From contig JADRCO010000025.1 of NCBI GenBank assembly GCA_021464525.1, forward strand, positions 1 to 64,000: DNA of 64,000 bases, read 5' to 3'. A program made the translations under genes and the position numbers. The notes below the pieces were generated by a model that worked only from the letters and a program-made list of their open reading frames with translations, was not told the DNA's origin and searched no databases. The DNA is from Rhizophagus sp. LPA8_4_AMF. Lineage: Eukaryota; Glomeromycota; Glomeromycetes; Glomerales; Glomeraceae. Shown here in pieces: positions 1-11,944 of the stretch (positions within the stretch are counted from its first letter, which is position 1; every line of letters begins with the position of its first letter).

Positions 1-1771
1 AAAAATTTTCCAAGTATCACAATTTTATTGTCTAGTTAAGACTTCCGGCACCATAGTACAAATGAAGTTTGATTCGATTATAATTACACAAATTTTGATT
101 TAATAGACGGCAATAAACTGTATTGTAAAATTACTATTACGAATAATAATTGTATGAATTTCTTTCGTATAGTACAGTATAGCACTTATTAACTTTCAGT
201 TGTAAATCACGAAGCATATAATTTCATACTTTATTTATTTTCATCGTTTACATAAATTTTTTTACTTTTAAGAGCAATTTCTAAAAAATTTTTGTTTCTA
301 TACTTGTGTGAGTTTTGAAGAGGTATTTTTTAATTTGTTATTAGGACCTGTCTTTTGAATAAAAAAATATAAAAAGATGAAATAACAATGAAAAGGAATA
401 GAATAACAGTTAGATGAGAGCATAATGAATAAAAAATAACTTTAAACAATGAAGGAGAAGCATCATGAACGAAAAATAAATGGAAGAACAGGAACGAAAA
501 ACAACAAAAAGGAAGCGACAGGAACGAAAAAAAGTGAAGGGAAACATTAGGAACAAAAAATAACAACAAAGAATAAAGAACCACCACCCATTAAAAAGAA
601 GAGATGATTAATAAGTTTCAAAATCAAAAGTAACAGAAAACAATAAACTAATAATAAATAAGACATACTTCAGTTCCTTAGTGGTAAAAATGTTAAAAAG
701 AAGCAACTATGTTGAGGTTTAAAAAAAAAATAAATAAATAAAAACTACTTTAATTGTGCATTAAACTGTTCTAAGAAAGTAATTCCAAGTCTAAAAAAAA
801 AAGGAAAAGAAAAGAAAAAAGGCGCACAGAAAAAAGGAGAGTATCCTAAAAGAACATTTAAATAAATTAATTAAATGTACGCGTGGAAAATCACGTGAAA
901 GAAAAGACTACTGTCCGAAAAAAAATCGTTAGCCAACCGTACAGTCTCTCCTATTACTCTTTTAATGATGTCATGAAATATGTATATATGAATTGAATAT
1001 TCATTATGATAATTCCAAAAATTTGATAGGATGATAAATTTGATTTTCGCAGAGTATATCCTTACTCTCAGTACAGTCATGTGCATTCTACCTGCGGACT
1101 ATGCGGATTTTGCAGTCCCCGGATCTAAGTCTGGCAAAATTTCAAGAGTCATTCTTAATCATAGATTAATATTTAATACCCTTTACAATTTTTATTCACA
1201 TTATTTTTGTCCTTATTGTATTTTTTTCGCGTTATTTTCTTTCTTTTCATGCCATTGTTTTCTGACTTTTTTACACTACATGTCTATCTTTTTCTTTACA
1301 AATATGACTCGCTCTAAAACCTGAAATATTGGATGATGTTAGTTATATTCTTTAACTCAATTAAAAATGGCATGAAATATTAAATAATAATAAATATATA
1401 TATATTTTTAGATTCTTATTATTATCTTCAAAAAAAAAACCTTTTTTGATTTAATTCATTTATAGCAAATAATTTTGTTAACCTATTTTATTGTAAAAGT
1501 TATAAAATTCTTAAAATTGTTAAAATATTAATATATGGTTACAAAATTTAAAGTTAATAAATTGACGTATCGCGTGATCTTATAACAAAAATTAATGTAA
1601 AAAAAAAAGTTTATTTATTTGCTTATTTTATTGTAATAAAGTTTAAAAACATATAAAAGTAATAAATGAAAAATTGCAAATTATCTAAAAATAACTTCAA
1701 ACTGTTAAAATAAAATACTATCGAAGATAAATAAATAATTTTATGTTTCTCCCATAATAAAATTATCTAGT
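1..1771. other. Non-coding flank without a recognisable gene
   Basis: AT-rich sequence downstream of kinase gene A. Short ORFs at 330-587, 871-1086 and 1031-1324 are low-complexity or lack any recognisable domain, and I do not accept them as genes. The only structure seen is a degenerate purine-rich repeat at 412-590. Confidence 0.6.
412..590. repeat. Degenerate purine-rich minisatellite, period about 29 bp
   Basis: About four to five imperfect copies of a unit of roughly 29 bp that carries the core GGAACGAAAAA preceded by an AGC.A.CA-like stretch (for example around 463, 488 and 516). The purine strand is strongly biased, so the long ORF read on the other strand is a composition artefact. 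Copies are diverged, so this is an old array. Confidence 0.4.
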
Positions 1772-4700
1772 TTAAATAGTAATGCCACAATCAAAACACT
1801 CAGATTTATCATAATTTTCAAGATTTCTAGTGAATGAATTAAGTAGCCGAGACGTATAAATAGCTTGTGGATGAGTACGATGAGTATTTAATTGGCTATT
1901 TACAAAAAATGAAAATCTCGTTCTCCTATGTTTCTCTGCTTCTTTGAATTGTAGGCAAATTTCATGATTTTCATTATTGTGATTAGAATACGTATTATAT
2001 AATAACCCAATAGATTCTTCTACTTTAGTGGCATCTGGTCTATTGATAGGATCAGGATCCCAACACTTTTTCATTAAATCAAGATAGCATTTTGGTGCCT
2101 CGAGTTCATTTATTTCAGGTCTAATTCCTTTACATATTTCTATTGCTAAAAGCTCATCATGGGCATAATTAGCAAAAGGTTGTTTTCCTGTTACTACAAA
2201 ATACATTATCATCCCAAAACTATATATATCTGCCGCTTGAGTATAAGGTTTTCCTCTTAATACTTCAGGTGCTACATAAGGCATAACTCCACAAATATCT
2301 ATTTTATCTATATTATCAACTTCTTTGCACAACCCCATATCTGAGATATATACATCAATATTTGAAGAAATCACAATAATCTTATCAAATAAAATATTTC
2401 CTGTGTGCAAATCATGATGTACCATTTGTTTTTGATGAATTTCTTTTAGGCCACTAACAATATTATTTAATACCTTTAATTTATTCAACCAGTTAAACCA
2501 TTTATAATTTTTTTTTATCCAATTATTAAAATTTCCACCTTCAGCATATTGAAGAACTATAATATAATCTTTTGTATTTGGATCTTGTGATATTCCATAA
2601 ATTTTTAGAAATTTGTCAGAATTATTAACTGAATGAGCTTTAACCTAATGAAATAAATAATTGAATTATTGTCTTACATATAATATTTAAATTAAATTAT
2701 AAATTATATTCATACCTCATTTAAAAACTCATTGGTAATACTTTGTGAATTTTTTAAATACTTTAAAGCAACTTTTGTATACAAATTCCTTTTATATTCC
2801 TTTCGTATTGCTGAATATACAGTAGAAAAACCACCCTCACCTATCTTTTTAATATAGTTAAATTGATTAAATGATATCCATTCAAATACTGTATCATTAT
2901 GATTAACATTAATTTCCAATTGCATCCCATTAATAAAATCATCTATTTTATTATTTCCACTTATAAAGTTTTTAAAATATTCAACAAAAATAAAATCCTT
3001 TGTATCTGGCTTCTGAGATATTCCATATATTTTAGAATATTTACTATCATGATTTTCAATAGAATACTCTTTAATAATCTATTAAAACAAAAAAAAATAT
3101 TATATATAAATAAAAATATACATGTTAAAGAAAGTAATGAATTAAATTTTCATACCTCATCTAGAAATTCATTAGTCACATTTTGTGCTTTATTAAAGGA
3201 TGGTAGTAAATCCTGTCTAAAATATATTAATTTAATTAATTTATTTGGATTCCTTTCGTACTGCATTGTATTTGTATTATATTCCAATGGACCATCTTCC
3301 CATTTTGCTGAGTATGTAAGAACATATTTTCCTATTTTTTTAATATCATTAAATTGATCATATGATATCCATTCAAATATTATATCATCATGATGATTAA
3401 TTCTTAATTGCATTTCCTGGATAAAATTATCAATTTTTTTATTTCCACTGCTCCAAGTAGTAAAATACTTTCTTAAATAATTTGTTTGACATTGCTTACA
3501 CCATCTATAATTTGCATTTGTATACATTTTATTACATTTTATACAATACTTTTCATTATTTTTTAAAACTATAATATAATCTTTTGTATTTAGATCTTGA
3601 GATATTCCATATACTGTAAAATTATCCAAATGTGCTTTAACCTATTAAATTTAAATGAGGAATTATTATTGAACTAAAAAAGAATTTCAATTTGCCGGAA
3701 ATTTGTCGGAAAAGTCTCATACCTCAACTAGAAATTTATCATCATTTCGTAAATTAAATAAATATTTTAACACAGCTTTATTTTCTGATTTTCTTATATA
3801 ATTCCAATATAATGGTCCATCCTCCAATTTTGCTGAACATACTATAGAAAAATCATCTTTATCTACTTCTTTAATATCAAGAAATTCATCATATGGAATC
3901 CATTTAAATATTACATCTTCTAAATCACTAAATTTTAATTGTATTTCTTGAATAAAATTATCAATTTTTTCGTTGCCACTGTTCTGATCAGTAAAATTTT
4001 TTCTTAAATAATTTATTTTACATTGCCTACACCATTTATAATAATTTGTATTTGCATACATTTCGTTACATTTTATACAATAATTATTATAATCTTTCAA
4101 AACTAAAATATAATCCTTTGTATTTGGATTTTGAGATATTCCATATACTGTAAAATTAATTAAATGTGTTTTAACCTATTAAACAAAAAATGACAAATTA
4201 TTATTATATTAAAAAAAGAATTTCAATTTAATATAAAAATTTCATACCATATCTAGAAATTTATCAACATCTTGTGAATTGTATGAATATTTTAATACAA
4301 CTTCTTCTGGTTTTCTTATATATTTATTATAATTCCAATATAATGGACCATCCTCCCATTTTGCTAACCATCCTGCTGTGGAAAAGTCCTCCTTATCTAC
4401 TTCTTCGACATCAAGTATTTTATATGGAATCCATTCAAATATTATATCCTCTAAATCACTAATATTTAATTGCATCTCTTGAATAAAATTATCAATATTT
4501 TCGTTTCCACTGCTCCAACTAATAAAATTCTTTCTTAAATAATTTATTTGGCATTCTTTGCACCATTTATAATTTGCATTTGTATGCATATTGTTACATC
4601 TTATACAATACTTTTCATTATTTTTCATAACTATAATATAGTCTTTTGTATTTGGATCTCGAGATATTCCATATACCGTAAAATTAATTGAATATGCTTT

Positions 4701-6752
4701 AACCTATTAAGTGTTAATAAATAAATAAATTATTTCATTAAAAATGATTCGAGAACATATAAAATTTTCATACCTCATCTAGAAATTTATTAATATCTTG
4801 TAAATTATGAGAATATTTTAATACAACTTCTTCTGGTTTTCTTATATATTTATTAGCATAATTCCAATATAATGGACCATCCTCCAATTTTGCTATACAT
4901 ACCCCAGAAAAGTCATCCTTATCCACTTCTTTGGTATAAAGAAATATATTATATGGAATCCATTCAAATATTATATCCTCTAAATCACTAATCTTTAATT
5001 GCATTTCTTGAATAAAATTATCAATATTTTCGTTTCCACTCCCATTAATAAAATACTTTCTTAAATAATTTATTCGGCAACCTTTGCACCATTTATAATT
5101 TGCATTTGTATACATATTGTTACATCTTATACAATACTTTTCATTATTTTTCATAACTATAATATAACCTTTCGTATTTGGATCTTGAGATATTCCATAT
5201 ACCGTAAAGTTGATTGAATATGCTTTAACCTATTAAGTATAAATAAATAAATAAATTATTCCATTAAATGATTCAAGTTCATACAAAATTTCCATACCTC
5301 ATCTAGAAATTTATTAACATCTCGTAAATCACGCGAATATTTTAATGCAACATCTTTTGGTATTCTAATATAATCATTAAATAGGTCACTCCAATATAAT
5401 GGACCGTCCTCCAATTTTGCTGAATATACTATAGAAAAATCATCTTTATCTTCTTCTTTAATATCAAGAAATTCATCATATGGAGTCCATTCAAATATTA
5501 TATCCTTTAAATAACTAATTTTTAACTGCATTTCTTGAATAAAATTATCAATTTTTTCGTTCCCGCTCGTCCAATTTGTAAAATCCTTTCTTAAAAAATT
5601 TATTATGCATTTATTACACCATTTATGATTTACATTTGCATATATTTTGTTACATGTTATACAATAATTTTTGTTATCTTCCAAAATCATGATATAATTT
5701 TTTGTATTTGGATCTTGAGTTATTCCATATACTGTAAAATTAATCAAATGTGCTTTAACCTATAAATATAAAATGACAAGTCAATATTAGTTTAAAAAAA
5801 GAAACTTTCAATTTAATAGAAAATTTCACACCTCATTTAGAAATTTATTAATATTTTGTAATTCATGTGAAAATTTTAATACAACTTCTTTTGGTTTTCT
5901 TATATAGCTGTTATATAGGTAATTCCAACATAATGGTCCATCCTTCCATCTTGCTAAACATACTGTAGAATAGTCATCTTTATTCACTTCTTTAATGTTA
6001 AGAAATTTATCATATGGTATCGGTATCCATTCGAATACAATATCCTGTAAGTTATTGATTTTTAATTGCCTTTTTTTGATAAAATCATCAATTTTTTCAT
6101 TTCCACTGCTCCAATTAATAAGATGCTTTTTCAAAAAATTTATTTCGCATTGCTTACACCATTCATAGTAATTTATATTTGTACGCATTTCGTTACATTT
6201 TATACAATAATTTTTATAATCTTTCAAAACTAAAATATAATCCTTTGTATTTGGATTTTGAGATATTCCATATATTTTAAAATTAATTGAATATGCTTTA
6301 GCCTAATAAGTACAAAATAAAATTATGATAAAAAGAAAATTTCATTTCAATAGAAAAATAAGAAATTTTCATACCTCGGTTATAAATTCATCAATATTTT
6401 GCAAATGACGTAAATGATGTGAATATTTTAACGCAACCTCTTTTGATTTTCTAATATATGTTTTACTATTTTCATTCCAACATAACGGACCATCCATCCA
6501 TTTTGCTGAATATAATGTAGAAAAAGCATCTTTGTCTACCTCTTCAATGTCAAAAAATTTATTGTAAGGGATCCATTCAATTATTATATCCTCTAGGTCA
6601 CTAATCCTTAACTGCATTTCTTGGATAAAATTATCAATTTTTTCATTTCCACTTGTCCAGTTTGTAAAACTTTCTTTTAAATAATTTATGTGGCATGTTT
6701 TACACCATTCATAATACAAATCGCAATATCCACATCGCCTATAGTTTGACAT
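1772..6752 (-). CDS. Kinase gene A: tandem N-lobe array with one TKL-type C-lobe
   Basis: Nine exons, all phase 0: 6752-6375, 6302-5832, 5759-5298, 5229-4774, 4703-4248, 4175-3723, 3641-3156, 3078-2716, 2644-1772, giving about 1465 aa. Each of exons 2-7 starts with the b4-b5/hinge strand (YGISQDPNTKDYI.VL), then C-x2-C...WC-x2-C, a TSGNEKIDNFIQEMQL helix, FEWIPY, b1-b3 and aC ending at an acidic residue before the donor; exon 1 starts at the knuckle. Exon 8 lacks the knuckle but has the only intact glycine loop (IGEGGFSTVYSA, VALK). Exon 9 is the C-lobe: HHDLHTGN catalytic loop, SDMGLC in place of DFG, VAPEVLRG, then HPQAIYTSRLLN. It is probably a Ser/Thr kinase, judging by its TKL resemblance. 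Start chosen at the second Met (6752); 6776 is possible. The domain calls are direct; translation as one protein is inferred, and exon swapping is the alternative. Confidence 0.8.
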
Positions 6753-7687
6753 TATATTTTTTAATTTTAAGCACAATAGGTACGAATTTATAGTACAATA
6801 CTAAACCGTGGTCTGAAAAGTCCGAATGTAAAAAAATTTATTTTAGAGTAACCGTATAAAAACAATGGTTAAAAATGATCGACAAAAAATAATTATTGAA
6901 AATATGCACGTATTTATATGCACACACACATATACAGTATATTTATGATTTTTTTTGTCGTTTTATTATAGGATCGTAGGACCGAATGATTGGATGAAAA
7001 TGGATGACGTAGTGGACATTTTTCACCGATCAATAAAGGCTCTGTGACCGATATATTTCACACCCAATAAAAATTGTCGTTCTGTCGCTTTTGATCGTGC
7101 TGTATTTACATTATACAAACTTTTCCTTTAAAATGGTAGTCAATTATATCAAACTGAAACTATTAAATGTCATGTACAAATAATAAAAATATTAGTTTAT
7201 TTAGCTAAACGATAATAAGGTATATAAATTAAGTTTTTTTTTTCTGGAGCGTTGGAACACAATTTGCAAAAATACGATCTGACTGTATCCAAAGGTTGAT
7301 AAGGTGTTTGATTAGCAACTCTTAGTATAGTAGTGTTCAATAAAATTTTTGGTTAAATATATTGCAGATCATCGATCTGCAAATATTTATCAAGAAATAC
7401 CGTTTGAATAAATGGAAAAAAAGTCGGTAGCGTATATTTATAAAACTTGTAAATAAAACAATTAAATTATTGATTTCTTTGTAATTGAATAAACTCAGTT
7501 TATCAAAAAAACTTTTTATTTATTTACAAATTTTTTTTTTCTTTTTTATTATAATTTATGATACTACTATAATCGCGAGTAAATAACAAATTTCTTTTGG
7601 TTCACCATAAACATAATTCACATGTTTCGGTAATCCCAATCTCCTATTTAAAAAAAAACATCATTAATACACGTTAATTCTTTGTTA
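6753..7687. other. Intergenic region between two divergently spaced minus-strand genes
   Basis: It holds the upstream region of kinase gene A and the 3' flank of the PHD-H15 gene. A CA-type dinucleotide patch lies near 6920 and a short perfect palindrome with 9-bp arms (TTGCAGATC) at 7362-7382. No ORF or RNA gene is supported. Confidence 0.5.
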
Positions 7688-10600
7688 TTAACATAGATTG
7701 TAAGAAGATCTCGAAGTACCAATAATATTATTATCTTGTTGATTCCCGTTCATTCTATGAAACAAGGAACCATTATCATTATGTTGTTGTAAATCATTAA
7801 GTACTGCATTATTATAATCATTTGTTGAAGCCGTAGAAGTATGATGATGTTGATGTTGCGTTGATTGAGAAGTTGGATCATAAAAAGTATTCTCAAATAT
7901 TGTTGTATAATGGGCTTCACCAGGTTGTGGAGACATATAAAATGAATTAAATGATGAAGGCCACGGTTGTGGTGATGTTGCTATAGAAGTAGGAGTATTA
8001 TGCATAGTTGATGTCTGCAGTGGGATCATTTGTTGTCGAATCTTGTTAACATTACCGCCAAGTGATGTATCAATAGTTGGCAATGATTGAAGTGAAGGAA
8101 TCGATGCCGACGACGTTCGTATCTTAGCATTATCATACATTTGTTGTGCCGGCTGCGCTTGAGATTGTGGTTGTGGTTGATTATTACCTCTGATAACTGC
8201 TGGCGTCAAAATAGAATAATTTGGAGCAATAGATATGTTTGTGGTGGTGGTAGTGATATTACGAGTTATATTATTATCATTATCATTAACTCGAGGTAAA
8301 GGTAAAATCTGTTTCTTTGGAAGAATTTGTGATTGTTGGATTATTGAATATGAAAGATCATTACCTCCTCCTCCGATCGAGCTATTCAATAATTCTTGAG
8401 AAGGTTGATAATTACTTCTCACTATCGATGGTAAAACGCTAATCGGTGGTTTAGGCGCCAAAGGAGGCAGCCGGAGCGTTTGTTCGTTCTCCACCAACAT
8501 CTGAGCGTTCATTGGAAGCTTCGATACAGGTTGTGATTGTGTTGTTGGTGATGATGCTTTATCCGAGGATGAATATTGATCCGTTATGGGGTTATTATTG
8601 TTACTTTCTGCAACCGTATTCGATAAACTAGATCTTTGAGACTGCGTCGTCGCCGTATAAGTATCATCACCTTTACCAAGAAAATTCGGATCCAAGTCAA
8701 AATAGAAGTCTTGATTTGGATAAAAATTAAAATCTTTCATTTCTGATGATGAATTTTGTTTTCCAATACCAGGTATTTCTTCCTCTGATGTAAGATCCTT
8801 TTGTCCATCATACTCATTATTATTAACATTTACTCCTATACTTTTAACTTCTTCAGCTGTAGGTTCATTTCCATCATCAGAATCCTATCAAAAAAAAAAA
8901 ATAAAATAAAATGAATAAAAATAAAGAAAATGAATAAATATAGCGAAATAAAGTTACCATGAACCGTAAATCAAACCAAGTTATATCAAATAAAAAAAAA
9001 TACTTACTCTGTTGTAGGGAATTGTACAGTCTGGATTAAATTTATATGTCATCCTGCTGTTCTTTATAAAAATGCCTTTACTAACGGCATAATTAAGAGC
9101 CTTCTTAGCACGTGCCGCAAAATTTTCTGGAACGTTATAGTTACTAAAAAATTTGAAATTTTTAACAACGTTTCAAAAAAAAAAAAAAAAAAAAAAGGAT
9201 ATTTAACGTTAAATAAAAATGTTAAACTTCAAACCGACCTTTTTATCCAGGAATGCATAGTCATTGCTGTACTACCGTTAGGATTCCCGATTTCAGACAT
9301 CGCCTTTATATACAGATTTAGATAAGAATCTTTGTTATGTTCAGTAATTTGTTTTAAACCGCCTAGAGGTGGACTTGCTTCAGGAGTTATAGGCTCTTGT
9401 TGGGTATCTTGTCTGGGAACCTGAGAAGGCACATAATCAATATTTACAGGATTTAAATTTGGTGAAGTTTCTAAGGTTGACAAATTCGACGTTTCAGCCT
9501 CAGGTAATTCTGATGTTTGTACATCTATAATTATTTCTTCTGTGTTTTGATTCGTCTCAACCATTTCATTATCTTTAGATGACATATTAACTGCAGCGTA
9601 TTTTCCTAATATGTTTGCTGGATACAATGGTATATTAGGTTCTATCTGCTCCGCTAACAGCAACAGATTTACCAAAACATCTTGCGATAAAGATGATAGA
9701 TATTCTACTTTCTAAAATAATTAGAAATGTAATTAATAATTAATAATATTCTTTAAACATCTTGAATTTTCTAACGTGTAAATACCTGTTCTCTTGTCAG
9801 AACTGTACCAATTGATATAAGATCTTGACCGTGTCCTTTATTCTCATTATTTTCTTGAATTTCTGGAGACTTGTTGTCAACCTTTATTCGTTTATTTGAA
9901 CGAGGTGAAATTTTACATTTTGCACATATCCACTCTGTTTGCGAATCTTCTATAACAGTATCTTCTATTTTAGGCTTATGACACAACTGATGATAAGGTG
10001 CATCGCATTTATCACAAAATACGATCCAATTTTGTTTTACTGAAGTACCATCACGGCAAATAGTGCATACTATATTATCTTCAGCATCCATGTATATTCC
10101 AGACGGATTATTTGGGTCTGATAATACATTTTCAGATTCTTGTGAAACAATTATATCTTTACCCTTGCTCTTTCTACGTTTACCTAAAGAAAAACAAAAT
10201 TAACTTACGTTGGTGGACTTCGCAATTAAATCATAACTTGAAAAACAAAGATCCACAAACCTTGTCTTTTTGTTTTCCTTAAAGAATCATTAGCCAAGGG
10301 TTCAAACGAAGACCTTCTGCGTCCACGTCCAAAATTTGTAGGATTAAAATATTCTGGCTTTTGAATCTTTCTGCCAGATTTTGTTTTTGGATCATTATCT
10401 GAATCTAAAATCGTTAATCGTTAAAAAAAGAAAAAAGCAGAATGAAGGATATTAATGGTTTTATTTCTCATAAATTAATAAACTGCGTTAAAAGAAATTA
10501 CATTACCTAATGGATCATTCAGATCATTTTGATCATCCTCCTGATCATTTTTATTTTTGATTGGTATCGCTTTAGTACCCTCAGTAGCTGATAATTCTGT

Positions 10601-11431
10601 ATCAGTTTTTGATTTCCTTGCACCCTTCTTTTGTTTTCCTTTTTGTGGTGATTGTTTAGATTTCTGAACTTTTTCAGGGGATTGAGACTTAATGATCTCA
10701 TCTTCTAAAGTAACAACATCCTTTTGATCAATCAAAACTGATTGTACAGGAACTTCATTATTTTGTGCAGCATATAAATTACCAATATTTGTTTTACCAA
10801 TTTCATCAGTCATCATATCATCCAAATCTTCTTCAAAATGAACAGTATCATCATTATTATTATTTGTGGTAGATGATTGTGAAGCTTCGACTTCTTCGTC
10901 GTTATTTTGTTTTTCACCTCCCATAACATTATTCGTTGTTTGATCGTCGTCATTAAGTGACGAAATTTGACCCGAATTAACCATATTATCATTAAAATCG
11001 AAACCACCGTTACCATTAAGTTGAGCAGGTTGTTGTTGTGGTGATGATAATGGCGATTGAGCTTCGTGATGACCACCTTGTTGTTGTATAACTTCATCAA
11101 TTTCAAAATCACCATCCTCTTCACACTATTTGATATAATACAAATTGAAAAAAAAGGAAATTTTTATCAGATCAAAATCGTTCATTAAAAAAAAATCACA
11201 AAATGCAAAATTTCAAAAAAGGATAATTGTGATCGTTAAAGATCAATATTTTCTGCATATATATATATACATATATATATTCTTTTCTTTTCACCATACC
11301 CATTCTTTAAACATATCTTGATTATTCTGATCATTGATCACATTATTAGCGTTTGAATGTGAAGCTTCATTAGATTCATCAGAAGATCTAACGTTATTAA
11401 CATCAGTAGCTTGATTTTCGAGATTATTCAT
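7688..11431 (-). CDS. PHD-finger and H15 (linker-histone-like) winged-helix protein
   Basis: Seven exons: 11431-11300, 11125-10507, 10404-10261, 10183-9786, 9711-9239, 9143-9008, 8884-7688, with GT-AG introns and summed length divisible by three, about 1032 aa. Residues about 337-388 form a canonical C4HC3 PHD finger (CTIC...FCDKC...HQLC...EWICAKC), normally a histone H3 tail reader. Just after it a leucine-rich helix (VEYLSSLSQDVLVNLLLLA) starts near residue 434. Residues about 555-632 look like an H15 domain (MHSWIKSNYNVPENF.AR.KKALN.AVSKGIFIKNS), known in linker histones and MYST acetyltransferase subunits for DNA or nucleosome binding. N-terminal 330 residues are acidic and basic low complexity with Lys-rich patches; the last 400 are Gln/Asn/Ser-rich. 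The protein is probably nuclear and part of a chromatin complex. I cannot name an orthologue. The H15 reading depends on the exon 5-6 junction, which restores the motif exactly. Confidence 0.85.
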
Positions 11432-11894
11432 TTGTGGCTTTTTTTTGTGGTAATTCTCTTGACGTTATATTATCGCCTTAAGGGTTTTTGTTATTTATTT
11501 GTCAAAAACTATTAACTAAACTCCTAGCTATCAGTTAATTTTTAAAAGAAAATTTCATTATTTAAAAAAAAAGCATCAAAAAGAAAACGATCCCATTTGT
11601 TACTCGTTAATATAAAAGACGAGAAAAAGAAAATGAAATTATTGCATAGCTTTTTTCAATACCTTTTTTTTTTACTCTTTATTTTGCTCGCTACTTTTTC
11701 TTCTCCAATTTTATGAGAAAAAAAGAAAATATGTCGTGTTTACAAAAAAATGGAAATATATTTACAACCGCGGCCAGAATAATAAACTAATATTCGTCGC
11801 GTAAAAATTCTTATACAATAAAACTAATAAAATTTTAAGAGTTCAAAGAAAACTTTCTTCCTTGAAAAAGAAATAAAAAAAGTTTTATTTCTTA

Positions 11895-11944
11895 TTTTTT
11901 TTTTTTTTTTTTTTTTTTCGCGAAAAAAAATAAAAAAAAAAAAA
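11895..11944. repeat. Poly(dT)-CGCG-poly(dA) fold-back upstream of the PHD gene
   Basis: A run of about 24 T, then CGCG, then about 22 A interrupted once by T, forming an almost perfect fold-back. It lies about 460 bp upstream of the PHD-H15 start codon. Long dA:dT tracts are known to exclude nucleosomes at fungal promoters. A regulatory role here is inference. Confidence 0.4.

Noticed and set aside
330-587. 85-aa minus-strand ORF rich in Phe, Leu and Ser
   Set aside because: It is the reverse reading of a purine-rich degenerate repeat; the residue bias follows from base composition.
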